Shown: piece after piece, positions 51,801-61,002 of the stretch
Layout: each line of letters starts with the position of its first letter
Position numbering within the stretch: the stretch's first letter is position 1
Source: Argyresthia goedartella
Lineage: Eukaryota > Arthropoda > Insecta > Lepidoptera > Argyresthiidae
Assembly (NCBI GenBank): GCA_949825045.1
Contig: OX463829.1
Coordinates: forward strand, 6,758,001 to 6,822,000
Direction of reading: 5' to 3'
DNA length: 64,000 bases
Made by a program: the position numbers and the translations under genes
The notes under the pieces: generated by a model
Seen by the model: only the letters and a program-made list of their open reading frames with translations
Told to the model about the DNA's origin: nothing
Database searches by the model: none

Positions 51801-53082
51801 CTTTAACGTCCTTGCAACAACCAACACTACTTGAAAATAACCTTGGGTATTTGTTAATCAACTCCGTGGTACCATCAGCCATAGTGTTACAAGACTCGAC
51901 CGGCCCTATCTGTAAATTAAATTTTGTGATAAAATCGCGACCAATTAATGGCGGCCCGCCATTTTTCACTACATAAACATCTATGTAAGATCTACGTTTA
52001 CCATACGTAAATGCAAGAGAAATAATGCCTAATATGTCTATTTCACTGCCATTATAACTCTGCAAAAACTTGGTACTCTCACGTAATGGGTGGCCTGAAA
52101 AATATCTATAGTAAATGCTCTCAGATATTGCCGTGACCGCAGAACCCGTACCAAACTCAAAAGTTAATTTGATGTTATCTACAGTAATCGACTCCTGCAT
52201 TGGCTGCCCGTTTAAACTACGGATATTGAATATCATTCGCTTACCATCATCGCCATCATTCAAACAACACTGAAGAAAATGTTGTTTTAGGTTAGACTTT
52301 TTACACTGCCTATGTAAATGTCCCTTTTCGTTACATTTTTTACACGTATAATTTTTGAATCGACACACTTTATTATCATGGCCAGAATAACCACACACAC
52401 TACACAGCTCTGTAGAACGCGGTCGCGGCCCTTGGCCACGCGAAGCATTCGATGAACCAGCACTGCTGCAATGCGCCGCCATCTTGTGCACATCCATGAA
52501 CTGAGGCGGAGGCGCGATCACCGACGAAGCTGCCTGACGAGCACCTTCCCTGGCACAGCGCACGCCCTCCGCCAGCTGCAAAGCCTTGGCGAACGTGAGT
52601 TCGTCCAAAGACTTGGTGAACAGCTTGTCCCGTTCAGCCGCGCCCGCCATGCCGATCACGAACCGGTCGCGAAGCGTCTCCTCCAGCGAGCTCGCCGGGT
52701 AACCGCAGTCCATGGCTAAGCCACGAACGCGTGCCGCCCACTCCGCTAATGTCTCGTCCGTCTTCTGTATTGCACTATGAAATTTATAGCGTTCTGCTAA
52801 ACCACACTTCTTTATTTTAAAATGGCCGTCCAACAGTGCCGTAGTCTCCGTGTAGGTTAATGATCCGACGTCCCGTGGGAGTGCTAGATCCCTGATGAGT
52901 CGATAAGTAGTTTCTGATAAACTACTTAATAAAATAGCTCGACGCTTAGCTCCCGACTTGTCCTCGTCTTCGGTAATTTCGTTGGCTAAAAACCATTGTT
53001 CCAACCGGCCTTTGTACAACTCCCACTCTTGTGTCTCGTGATTAAATATATTTAACGAGCCCACAGTCACATTCTTGGCCAT
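48811..53082 (-). CDS. Gag-Pol polyprotein of the mag-like element
   Basis: One uninterrupted frame. The first ATG is at 53082 (MAKNVTVGSLNIFNHETQEW), giving 1423 residues; the frame itself is open up to the primer site at 53136. Domains in order: Gag; two zinc knuckles (CSVCGYSGHDNKVC, CKKCNEKGHLHRQC, about 227-260); protease; reverse transcriptase with LDLSNAYNQ and an intact YLDD; RNase H (LTVDASPHGLGAIL, TDHKPLLSI); integrase zinc finger (HKGHLGYIKM..CDVCNQ); and DDE core (HLDFLGPF, CTDNGPSF, NGQAESYVKIIKKA). The tail ends KPVNYKV. The protease motif reads FGTGSA where DTGSA is expected (about residue 311), so the catalytic Asp is replaced by Gly. Confidence 0.92.
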   Translation of the reverse strand: MAKNVTVGSLNIFNHETQEWELYKGRLEQWFLANEITEDEDKSGAKRRAILLSSLSETTYRLIRDLALPRDVGSLTYTETTALLDGHFKIKKCGLAERYKFHSAIQKTDETLAEWAARVRGLAMDCGYPASSLEETLRDRFVIGMAGAAERDKLFTKSLDELTFAKALQLAEGVRCAREGARQAASSVIAPPPQFMDVHKMAAHCSSAGSSNASRGQGPRPRSTELCSVCGYSGHDNKVCRFKNYTCKKCNEKGHLHRQCKKSNLKQHFLQCCLNDGDDGKRMIFNIRSLNGQPMQESITVDNIKLTFEFGTGSAVTAISESIYYRYFSGHPLRESTKFLQSYNGSEIDILGIISLAFTYGKRRSYIDVYVVKNGGPPLIGRDFITKFNLQIGPVESCNTMADGTTELINKYPRLFSSSVGCCKDVKVTLNMKSNSTPIFIKARSVPFAIRPKLEQEIDRLVNLGIIVPVRHSEYASPIVPVLRKDGKIRLCADYSATLNKQLVIETFPLPRIDELFSKLHGGQQFTKLDLSNAYNQLMLSEDSQDLTCINTHKGLFKFKRLVFGLSSAPAIFQRTLENILSGIGGVLQYLDDILVTGKTREEHVERLQEVFDRLENAGLVLRHDKCHFFQDSVTYLGFVIDKNGLHKSKDKVKAIIEAKEPRNVSELKSFLGLVNYYRSFIRNTSSILAPLHSLIQKSVKWSWDAEHEQAFLCIKKELASDNCLAHFNPNAKHVLTVDASPHGLGAILSQIEKEVERPISFVSRSLNPAEKRYSQIQKEATAIIFGVRKFHQYLYGRVEPFVLKTDHKPLLSIFQPDKSVPEVSANRLQRYAIFLSAYNYKIEYVSSAHNCADFLSRALPVDHEIERQARTNSSKPVLDTIEMYDDACYINFIWEGDSLPISLCDVSEATRSDSLLSQVVSYTLNGWPRSVTDRTLKAFFNCRSELAVEKNCLMKGTKLIVPDSLRWTIINELHKGHLGYIKMKSEAVSRFWWPGMATALEQAVATCDVCNQLRPSPPRAPLTPWPYPPEPWHRVHLDFLGPFNTKMYLVAVDAYSKWVEVFDVTTGYSTTVVIEKLCELMSRFGLIATICTDNGPSFASQQFDNFCKSNGIAHLTSPSYHPASNGQAESYVKIIKKAIKSILLSGSRRSDFTVKLNEFLFNYRNSKHSSTNRSPAEVLFGRKLRCRLDLLNPLPPPSSDPTLTETVQISQSLQAKYYRGRRNIDFVVGDLVIVKAYQNQKQFWNKGVIYKRLGKSAYLVKLDKLERIIKRHKNQIYELKEEENEGERREYSTTDVMEQNTSNTDNTRRSSLSEELNDNMPPPVLSLVRGDPVAMPRLDTDVGLTLVSETTAPSTSDTGPPGLSSVDEEWTDCQDPVEAIPSGNSVQTVDQTVVAAAQTEPLSDNPQESRSLRSRKPVNYKV

Positions 53083-53124
53083 TTTTAGTTGGTTGCACAA
53101 AGTACGCGAAAGTTCGAAAAACCG

Positions 53125-53135
53125 CCTCGTCGTCA
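53125..53135 (-). other. Primer-binding site of the mag-like element
   Basis: TGACGACGAGG on the element strand, one base after the 5' LTR. It matches the complement of the tRNA-Ser(GCU) 3' end (TGGCGACGAGG) at 10 of 11 positions. The tRNA sequence is from memory. Confidence 0.55.
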
Positions 53136-53136
53136 C

Positions 53137-53236
53137 TGTTATTTTGGAGATACGGGAGCGAAATCAAAGGCACACAACCAATTGAAGCGCGAGTATATTG
53201 TCGACTGACTACGACTACCCACATACATTTCTAACA
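53137..53236 (-). repeat. 5' LTR of the mag-like element
   Basis: A 100-bp repeat of 48634-48733, flanked by TTTAG. No AATAAA is present; AAAATAAC near its end is the nearest polyadenylation-like string. Confidence 0.92.
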
Positions 53237-53559
53237 TTTAGGTTATCCCACAAGTCAAGAAAGTTAGGCTGACCAAGAGGCCCGCGGACTATTAGTGGAT
53301 GTCTAAGTATGACATCCTTGACTGCTCTGAAGTTCTGATCATCAACAAGAAAAACATTGATGAACTTTCGGATAGTACCAATGGAAAAATATTATGAAAT
53401 CCTAACGGAAAGTCATAAAAACTTTGAATGAAAATGCATCAGTACATTACAAATAAGCTGCAAATTCCACAATAAGCCATTGACATATTTGTTGACATGT
53501 GCTCCATATGTGATATGAAACGGTCAGTACGAAGAAAAATATTTGTGACACAGCCAATA

Positions 53560-54060
53560 ATTTCCAAAGATTTTAAAGTCCAAGGCTAAGTAGATTTAGT
53601 TGACCTACAGTGGGCTCGAAATGGAGATTACAAATGGCTCATGAATTTCCAAGACCACGCGACGAAGTTTCTAGACCTTCGGCCTTTGAAATCAAAGAGA
53701 GCTGCGGAGGTAGCAATGGAGCTTTTAAAAATCTCTTTGGTGTTCGGTGCCCCATGTATATGACAAAGTGATAATGGGAGAGAATTCACCGCACATGTTA
53801 TTGAAGAGCTGGTGAAGACGTGGCTAGAGTGTAAAATGTTTCATGGCAGTCCTCGGCGTCCTCAAACTCCAGGCAGTGTTGAGAGATCAAATCAAGACAT
53901 AGAAAACATGTTGAGGTGCTGGATACAAGAAAATAAATGTACTAAATGGTCTGTAGGTTTTTACTTCGTTCAGTACTACAAAAACTCCTCACACCACCGC
54001 ATAATCGGAAGATAGCCTTACAAAGCAATGGAAAAGTTGGGCAACGCTGTCAATATTGAC
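53560..54060 (+). pseudogene. Decayed DDE integrase (KRBA2/SCAND3-like)
   Basis: The plus strand reads VDLVDLQWARNGDYKWLMNF, QDHATKFLDLRPLKSKRAAE, then SDNGREF, PGSVERSNQDIENMLRCW and PYKAMEKLG. Stops occur before VDLVD, before QSDNGREF and after HHRIIGR. The D..DNG..E pattern and the QDH..KF..LRPLKSKRA block are characteristic of the gypsy-derived integrase family that includes KRBA2 and SCAND3. It faces opposite to SRPRA within its intron. Upstream sequence to about 53250 may belong to the same relic. Confidence 0.7.
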
Positions 54061-54110
54061 AATGTCGACACATGGGCAACGCTGTCAATATTGACAACGT
54101 TGCAGACATC
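54036..54110. repeat. Short direct duplication (GGGCAACGCTGTCAATATTG)
   Basis: GGGCAACGCTGTCAATATTG followed by ACAA occurs at about 54039 and 54074, 35 bp apart. Local tandem duplication, non-coding. Confidence 0.75.
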
Positions 54111-54363
54111 TGAACCTGCGAGAATACCCTCATGGGGGGAATAGCTGCTCACGTCTGCAGGAAATACATGGATCCCACAGCTCTGCACGGCCCCCTGGGT
54201 ATTGCTAACCAGCAATAAATTCCCAGGTTCCCGAATGATAACTTGTCCAAATACAGTGAATTCTATAAAAACACATGACATTAGTAAAATTAACCTAGTT
54301 GTTAGACCGCCATTAATTAAGAAATTGAAGTTGAATTCAACACAAATAGGCCTTGACACTCAC

Positions 54364-54519
54364 CCCACAGAACGACATGACATACGGGCGGCCCTCCTGC
54401 TTCGCTTGCAGACAGTCGCGCAGTATGTCGACGCGGCGCTTCGGCGACAGGATCTGAACCAGCGCGTCCGTGAGCGTCGCCTTGATCGTCTTGGCGACGC
54501 TGTCGAACGTGCCTAGGAC
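54364..54519 (-). CDS. SRPRA: SRP receptor alpha exon (N domain end to P-loop start)
   Basis: A 156-bp exon, phase 0 at both ends, encoding VLGTFDSVAKTIKATLTDAL, VQILSPKRRVDILRDCLQAK and QEGRPYVMSFCG. This is the last helix of the N domain (LVQIL..RRVDILR) and the beta strand leading into the P-loop (RPYVMSFCG, completed by VNGVGKST of the next exon). The acceptor is CCTTTCCCCAG and the donor GGG|GTGAGT. Residue order and length match animal SR-alpha without gaps. Confidence 0.95.
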
Positions 54520-54840
54520 CTGGGGAAAGGAGAAAAGGAGGGGGTTCTCAATTCGGTTGCATGTTTTATATTGATTGTTTTTTTTATGTTTGTTACTTCG
54601 AAACTGTTATTTATTTATGAACCTATTTAAAAAAAATAAAGGGTCACACAGTTCCAATTTTGTCCCATTTTTTGAAAATTAGGATCTGGGAATAAGTCCA
54701 GGAGTTCGGTTTCTAAATTAAATTAAAAATGGAATTAGATACGACGTCAGTCACTGTGACTTCCAGGCGTGTTTACAGTCTTGCCATCAGATGCTTTCGA
54801 GCTATAAGTGCCGTATATTCGTGTACTATGCGTAGCTTGT

Positions 54841-55372
54841 GCAGCGTGAACTCGCAGACGTCGTTTTAAGACTCCTTTGTAATGCAAATTTTTATTTCGA
54901 TTTTATTGGGATACAGGCTGGTTGATGTTTTATAAGTTTATGCGAAATTGAAAGTTCGAATTATTCCAGATTCTTATTGGTAGTTATCAGTTTTGGCAGG
55001 ACTGGAAAAAATCATTTTTCATTGAGCTGTTCGAGTCGAAGGCATTTTGATGCACATTTTTTTCGTTTGGCCAGTTTTGTTCGCGTTGGGAGTTTTCCTG
55101 TGATCTGCAGCGTGAACTCGGAGACGTCGTTTTAAGACTCCTTTGTAATGCAAATTTTTATTTCGATTTTATTGGGATACAGGCTGGTTGATGTTTGATA
55201 AGTTTATGCGAAATTGAAAGTTCGAATTATTCTAGATTCTTATTGGTAGTTGTCAGTTTTGGCAGGTCTGGAAAAATTCATTTTCATTGAGCTGTTCGAG
55301 TCGAAGGCATTTTGATGCACATTTTTTTCGTTTGGCCAGTTTTGTTCGCGTTGGGAGTTGTCGTGTGATCTG
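54841..55372. repeat. 266-bp tandem duplication
   Basis: GCAGCGTGAACTCGCAGACG starts at 54841 and its near copy GCAGCGTGAACTCGGAGACG at 55107. The units share over 95 percent of bases through GGGAGTTTTCCTGTGATCTG / GGGAGTTGTCGTGTGATCTG. Non-coding. Confidence 0.9.
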
Positions 55373-56277
55373 TGTTTTGGGCAGCCTTGACCTTGGGCAA
55401 GAATTGATGCCGGCCTAAAAGATTGCTGGCGTTTTCCCGATATTTCATCCGATATTTCATCTGAAGTCAAAGGCCAGATGTTGGAAGCGATCTGGGTATG
55501 TATTTGGTGTTTATATTCCGTGGTGGCATTTTGGTCGTGTTAGCGTTATTCTGGTACTTATTATCTTATTTGTAGCTTTTGGTGGAGAGCTGCGCATCGA
55601 GCCATAACCCCAATATTCAAAACCGACACCGCGGACGCGTAGTCCTAGCCAAGGCGTGCTTTGGAGCGTACGTGAACGAGGAAGTAGGACGCCGGCTTCA
55701 GGAAATCTCGTATTTAAACCATATTTTAGTTTATTTGAACTGTCGTATGTATATTAATTTAAATTTTGTTTCTTAGCGCGGCTTCTCTCTTTGGACGACA
55801 TTCAATCTTTGAACAGGATTATGTAGTCTGTTCATCATTAATCCATCTTAATTCCTAAGGGCATTTGCACGCCACCGTTAAAGATATTTTCGGCATACTT
55901 ATTGGGCAATCATTCATATAACCACACACACACACCTTGTCCGACACACGGTTGTCATTCAATATTTTGTTATAAACTTTTGATGTTGTTATGAAAATAA
56001 ATTATACGTGTTTTGTCAGGGAATGTTTTTACTTATTAATTTTTTTTCAAAGTTTTAAAATATTCGTACAACGAAATGTAGGTAATGTATTTTGACCACA
56101 GACAAGATTTAAACATATTATTTGCGTTGCGTTACATCATTTTACAAAGTATTTTCAGATTTTCAAAAAATCATTTCTTAAAAACTATTGAATTCCGCAA
56201 CCTGAAACTTTCAGGAAGATGATCAAATGACCCCAACATGATGCTAAAAAAGTTTGGACGCCCTAGCGAGTAGGTCA

Positions 56278-57990
56278 AATCAAATCAAATCAAAAATCAT
56301 TTATTTCCATAGGATGTTGTTACATCACTTAGATCCGTCATTACATTTTTTTGGGTGAGTTCACTAACACAATGGCGGAATCTGTGGAGAAGAGCTCACC
56401 GAAGAAACTCCACAGTCGTCGCATCTTTTGCGTTTCCTTTTTTAAATAAAATATTGTCAAATTACAAAATGAATGCTAATTATATATCGAAACAGCCTGT
56501 TACTCAAACAATCTATTCCCATGGACATCTGTCCTCTAAGTAATCAGATATCCTATAGTAACCTTTTTTATACAATTTCTGTTTTATTATTATTTTAAAC
56601 TTGTCTAAAGGTAAGATTTTAATATCAGTAGGGACCTTATTGTAATAGCGTATACAATTGCCTTTAAAAGAATTACTAATTTTATGTAGTCGGCTTACAT
56701 AAGCAACCAACTTGTCTTTATTTCTAGTATTAAAATTGTGTATATCACTGTACTTCTGAAAATTAGTTATATTTCTTTTTACATACACAAGATTGTCATA
56801 GATATATTGAGACACAAATGTCAGAATATTGATTTCTTTAAACTTTTCCCTCAGTGACACTCTAGGCCCTAATCTATAAATTGCACGAACAGCCCGTTTC
56901 TGCAGAATAAATATACTATTAGCATTCGCAGCGTGATCCCACAATAAAATACCATAGGTCATTAGACTATGAAAGTAACTAAAGTAGACTAGTCTAGCGG
57001 TGTCTACGTCGGTAAGAGCTCTAATTTTTATAACTGCGAACGCTGCCGAACTCAGTCTGTTCGACAATTTATTTATATGAGGATCCCATTGTAGTTTGGC
57101 GTCTAAAGTAATGCCCAAAAACACAGTCGACTGCACAAGGTCCAATCTCTGTCCTTTTATAAATATGTCTGTAGTTACCGGGTTCACATTGGGTAACACG
57201 AATTTAATACATTTAGTTTTCTTTTCATTAAGTAATAAATTGTTAACAGTAAACCAGTTCACTATACTAGAGATAGCATTGTTTACCTCGTCATAATTTG
57301 ATTGCTGTCTTTTAACTTTAAATATCAAAGAAGTATCATCGGCAAACAATACTAACCCATGTTTTGCTTTAACAAGGTAAGGTAAATCATTAATATATAC
57401 TAAAAACAAGAAAGGACCAAGAATTGAACCTTGCGGTACGCCCATACTTATTGAAGACCCAGGTGATCTTTTCCCATTAACATCGACCATCTGACCCTAT
57501 CTGTTAGATATGACTCCAGAAGGCCAAGTGCCTGATCTTTTACACCATAATGGCGTAACTTCCTGACAAGAGTGTCATGATGGACGCAATCAAAAGCCTT
57601 GGATAGATCGCAGAAGACACCTATTGCATCCATTGCGTCTTCCCAGGCATCAAAAATATTGTCGATTAGTTCAACACCAGCATCGGCTGTTGAACGACCC
57701 TTTGTGAAACCAAACTGAGCAATATGAATTAAATTATTGAGATAAAAATGACTTTGCAATTGATTAAGTATGAGTTTTTCAAATATTTTGCTAAGCGTTG
57801 GTAGTATCGATATGGGTCTAAAATTGGTGGGTTCTGATGTACTACCAGCAAAGGAATAAAGGTCATCCGCTAAAGGTGAGCCCAGTTCACAGTGGGAAAC
57901 AAATGTTGGAACACATTCAGCTACACAAAGAGTGGAGATTGGTGATATGTGGTGAATGTGCGATGGCCCAACCTCACTTCTTCTGAGCAC
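56278..57990 (-). mobile_element. LINE (CR1/Jockey-like), 5'-truncated, with ATTTG tail
   Basis: The element runs on the minus strand from a partial RT to a 3' end made of (GATTT)n repeats (CAAATCAAATCAAATCAAAA on the plus strand at 56278-56297). Coding portions are 57448-57990 and 56513-57490. It lies in an SRPRA intron in the sense orientation. Junction with the FP25K-like ORF at about 57974. Confidence 0.8.
56513..57990 (-). pseudogene. LINE reverse transcriptase, one frameshift
   Basis: The first frame (57448-57990) contains PTNFRPISILPTLSKIFEKL, AQFGFTKGRSTADAGVEL and the palm motif IGVFCDLSKAFDCVHHDTL (first catalytic Asp). Near 57485 the frame shifts into 56513-57490, with GVPQGSILGPFLFLVYINDL, the catalytic LFADDTSLIF and the thumb and C-terminal region to YYRISDYLEDRCPW. 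RT copies LINE RNA at the target site (target-primed reverse transcription). The upstream endonuclease is missing, and residues before about 57850 (on the element strand) do not read as LINE sequence. Catalytic FADD is intact. Confidence 0.85.
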
Positions 57991-58743
57991 CCTTCCTAGT
58001 CGTAACGCCCTTTTTCGAAACAGCAGCTGCGCCCGCAGCTGGCTTCATACCTTGTTCTGCTGGCGTCGCAGGGCTGTCCTTACTCGGGTGCTTTGAGGTC
58101 AACGGCTGAAGGTCACCCCAGCACTCCACCCTGTGACGAGACTTTCTTGCAGCAGCACAATTATTTTGCCTTCGGATGTCCATGCATTGCTCATTCCGAA
58201 GTGTTTGCGCGCTGCTGTGAATACTTCCTGGCGTGACTTAGTCAGGAATTCGGTGACTGTGATGCCTGAACCCTTCAGCGCCTTCTTGAGTCTCCAAACC
58301 TCACCGCGGGCCGCCAACGTCGTGAAGCGAACTAGCAGAGGCCGGCATTTCGCCCCCTTAGCACCCAGACGATGTGTGATACTGATGGCACCAATGCAGT
58401 CGACGGATGCCTTGAGGCGGTCAGCTAGCACTTTCTTCAGGACAGTTTCCGGCTGCTCATCAGTTACCTCTGGCACTCCATGCACCAGCAGTACCTTCCG
58501 CCGTGATGCAGTCTCGTGCCGGTCCAGCCCCAATGTCAGTAGCTGCATCTGCGACTGAAGCAACCCGAGGCACTTCCATATGAGAGACCTGAAGTCGGAA
58601 AACTCACTCGCCAAGCTGCTGATGTTCTTGGGAGCGAGAGCAGGTGTGGATGCTTGCAGCTCCTGCTCATACCTCTCCATCCGTTCCCCAAAGGACTTCA
58701 CAATAGCATCCATGTTCTTAGAGAGCTCTGCATATAGGTCCAT
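57974..58743 (-). pseudogene. FP25K-like / LINE ORF1-type protein
   Basis: An ATG at 58743 opens a frame with an N-terminal coiled-coil-like part (MDLYAELSKNMDAIVKSFGE) followed by RRKVLLVHGVPEVTDEQPET, ITHRLGAKGAKCRPLLVRFT and TEFLTKSRQEVFTAARKHFG. This layout matches the baculovirus FP-protein-like domain found in many insect retroposon ORF1 proteins. The frame ends at 58099. A further frame (57974-58183: NNCAAARKSRHRVECWGDLQ..RKGAQKK) carries the likely continuation after a frameshift near 58150. It directly precedes the RT fragment, so it may be ORF1 of that LINE or a separate non-autonomous element. No function beyond nucleic-acid binding is inferred. Confidence 0.6.
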
Positions 58744-58924
58744 TGTTGCACTTGTTCTTTGATGATTATTTATGTAAGATATCTAGATATATTTATGATA
58801 GAGTCTAGGTAAGTTTAATTATAATTAATTGTGCATTTGTTGTTTGTTTTTATTATTAAATTAATTTAAAATCGGGAGCTACAAAATTTTACTGTTGTCA
58901 CATAGAACTACCCTCAAGAAAAAA

Positions 58925-58982
58925 AGATAGAAGAGAAACTCTGCAGATAGAAGAGAAACTCTGCAGATAGAAGAGAAACTCA
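58925..58982. repeat. 21-bp tandem repeat, about 2.8 units
   Basis: AGATAGAAGAGAAACTCTGC recurs every 21 bp from about 58925, ending AGATAGAAGAGAAACTCAAA at the junction with the plus-strand LINE. Confidence 0.85.
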
Positions 58983-60606
58983 AATGCATTTTAACGCTTT
59001 TTGGGAGTTCGAGTCAAAGTCGTTACAGAAAATTGTAAATTCTTTCAATTTGCATATTCTTCCTCTCATCGCTACTCATTTCCAACCACATTGCACTCCC
59101 GCTCTTCTTGATCTCATGATAGTTTGTAACTTGGACAAAGTTGCGACACATGGACAACTTAACTCTCCTTTCTCCTATCATGACCTGATTTATCTCTAAT
59201 ATAAGATGAAGCCTCCCAAGAGCAGAGCAAAATTTATACACATTTGTAGCTTCAAGTGTATTGATTCTGCATCCCTTAAATCTGATTCCGCATCGATTGA
59301 CTGATCACCTATTATCTCTAGTTAGATAGTTGATGACAACATCCACTACTTCAACACAATTATTCTGGGACTGTTTGACAAGCATGCACCGGTTAAGAAG
59401 ATTAAGATGAAACCACTTCCGGCACCTTGGCTTACCGACATTATCAAGCGTTTGATGGCTAAAAGGAACAGAGCAAAATGCCAGTACAAAAAGGATCCTA
59501 CAGCCGAGAAACTTGCCACTTTCACATGACTTAGAAACCGCTGTAATCGCATGTGTCGTGATGCCAAGCGCCGTCATATATTTGAGTGTATCGAAAGATA
59601 CTCTCAAATATAATATGCATCACCTGCTCAAGTGTGGAAATTCCTTAGAACGCTTGGTGTCGGTAAGTCTCAGGATCAAGTGGCTGACAATGTTGATATC
59701 AACGGTCTCAACTATTTTTTTTCTGCTCCCCCTGTCGTCATGGATCCCACTCTGTGTCACCTGCGCTCGATGTCCGCTTCCACCTTCATTTGACTTCAGA
59801 CTCGTCGGAATTGATGCGGTTAAAAAAACATTGCTCGCCATTTCCTCCAAAGCTGTGGGTGATGATGATATTTGCTCCAAAATGATCAGCGGCGTGCTGG
59901 ACGAGCTTCTTCCAGCTATCACAAATATAATAAACTTATATATAATAATGGGTGGAAAAAAGCCTTAGTTATCCCATTACCCAAAACATCAAATCGCTCC
60001 TCTTATAAAGAGTTTCGTCCAATTTCCATTCTGAATATCCTCTCCAAAGTAAAAGAATCCATTGTCCATTCTCAGCAATCCTACTACCTATCCTCAAACA
60101 ACTTGCTGAATCAACTCCAATACGCTTTTAGGCCCAGTCATAGCACTGTCACGACCGTACTTAAAGTCACCGATGACATTCAGCATGCCATGGAAGAGAA
60201 ACAGCTCACTGTGCTTGCACTGCTCGACTTCAGTAGCGCCTTTAACTGTGTCGATTTGGATATCCCTCAGGTATTCTCTCTCCTCTTCCTTTCTCTGTCT
60301 TCATCAATTCCATCTCGGATGTTATCTCTTCATCATATCAACTTTACGCAGCCGATCTCCAGATTTATCGTCATTTTTCTCCTCGTGATATGGTCTCTGC
60401 TATAGGGATATTAAATGCCGATCTCGAGAGAATCAGGGACTTGGCCACCTCTTTTGGACTACTTGTCAACCCTAGTAAGCCGCAGGCTTTGATTATTGGT
60501 TCCAGGTTTTCCCTTAGCTTGTTACAGAGTCTGTCCATAATCTCATATAGTACTAAGGCCATTAATCAAGGAGTTTTATTCAATAACCAAATTTCCTGTT
60601 CAACGC

Positions 60607-60685
60607 CAGCGAGGGAGGGAAAAGTGGCAAAGACGGCGTGTCATCGAGGTCAGTAGGCGTGTCTTTGCCACTTTGCACTCCCTCA
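60607..60685. repeat. Imperfect hairpin inside the LINE
   Basis: GAGGGAGGGAAAAGTGGCAAAGAC pairs with GTCTTTGCCACTTTGCACTCCCTC apart from small bulges, around a loop of about 30 nt. It breaks the LINE coding frame. Confidence 0.65.
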
Positions 60686-60935
60686 GAAGACTTCGAAATA
60701 TCCTGCCTCGTCAGACAAAAATACAGCTTGCCCAGTCTCTTCTCCTTACCCTGATCGATTACGCTGACATATGTTGGGTGAGCGCGAACGAAGAACAACT
60801 GGACAAACTCGAGCGACTTCAAAACCTCGGGATTCGGTTTCTCGTTTGGAGTATCGCAGGGAGTTGAAGTAGCTCCCTATCCATCTTCGTCGGGATTCTC
60901 ACATCCTCACATGCTATCTTATTTAATTCAGCGAG

Positions 60936-61002
60936 AATTCAAAACGATCTCGTAAGAAGCCAGGGTAGCGAACCCTGGCTTCTTACGAGATCGTTTTGAA
61001 TT
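60936..61002. repeat. Perfect hairpin, 31-bp arms and 5-nt loop, inside the LINE
   Basis: Left arm 60936-60966 (starts AATTCAAAACGATCTCGTAA) and right arm 60972-61002 (ends TTACGAGATCGTTTTGAATT) are exact complements around AGCGA. The paralogous LINE at 17551-17570 has only the right-arm sequence in this context. Confidence 0.9.

Larger units (their letters stand above)
48634..53236 (-). mobile_element. mag-like Ty3/gypsy element, nearly intact, in an SRPRA intron
   Basis: A 4603-bp element with 100-bp LTRs (48634-48733 and 53137-53236, one mismatch seen), a TTTAG target duplication (48629-48633 and 53237-53241), a primer site one base after the 5' LTR, one long Gag-Pol frame and a polypurine tract (GGTGGAGGGA, 48734-48743). 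Tiny LTRs, a total length near 4.6 kb, a single frame and a tRNA-Ser-type primer all match the mag lineage. It lies in the same transcriptional sense as the host gene. One protease catalytic residue is altered. Confidence 0.93.
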
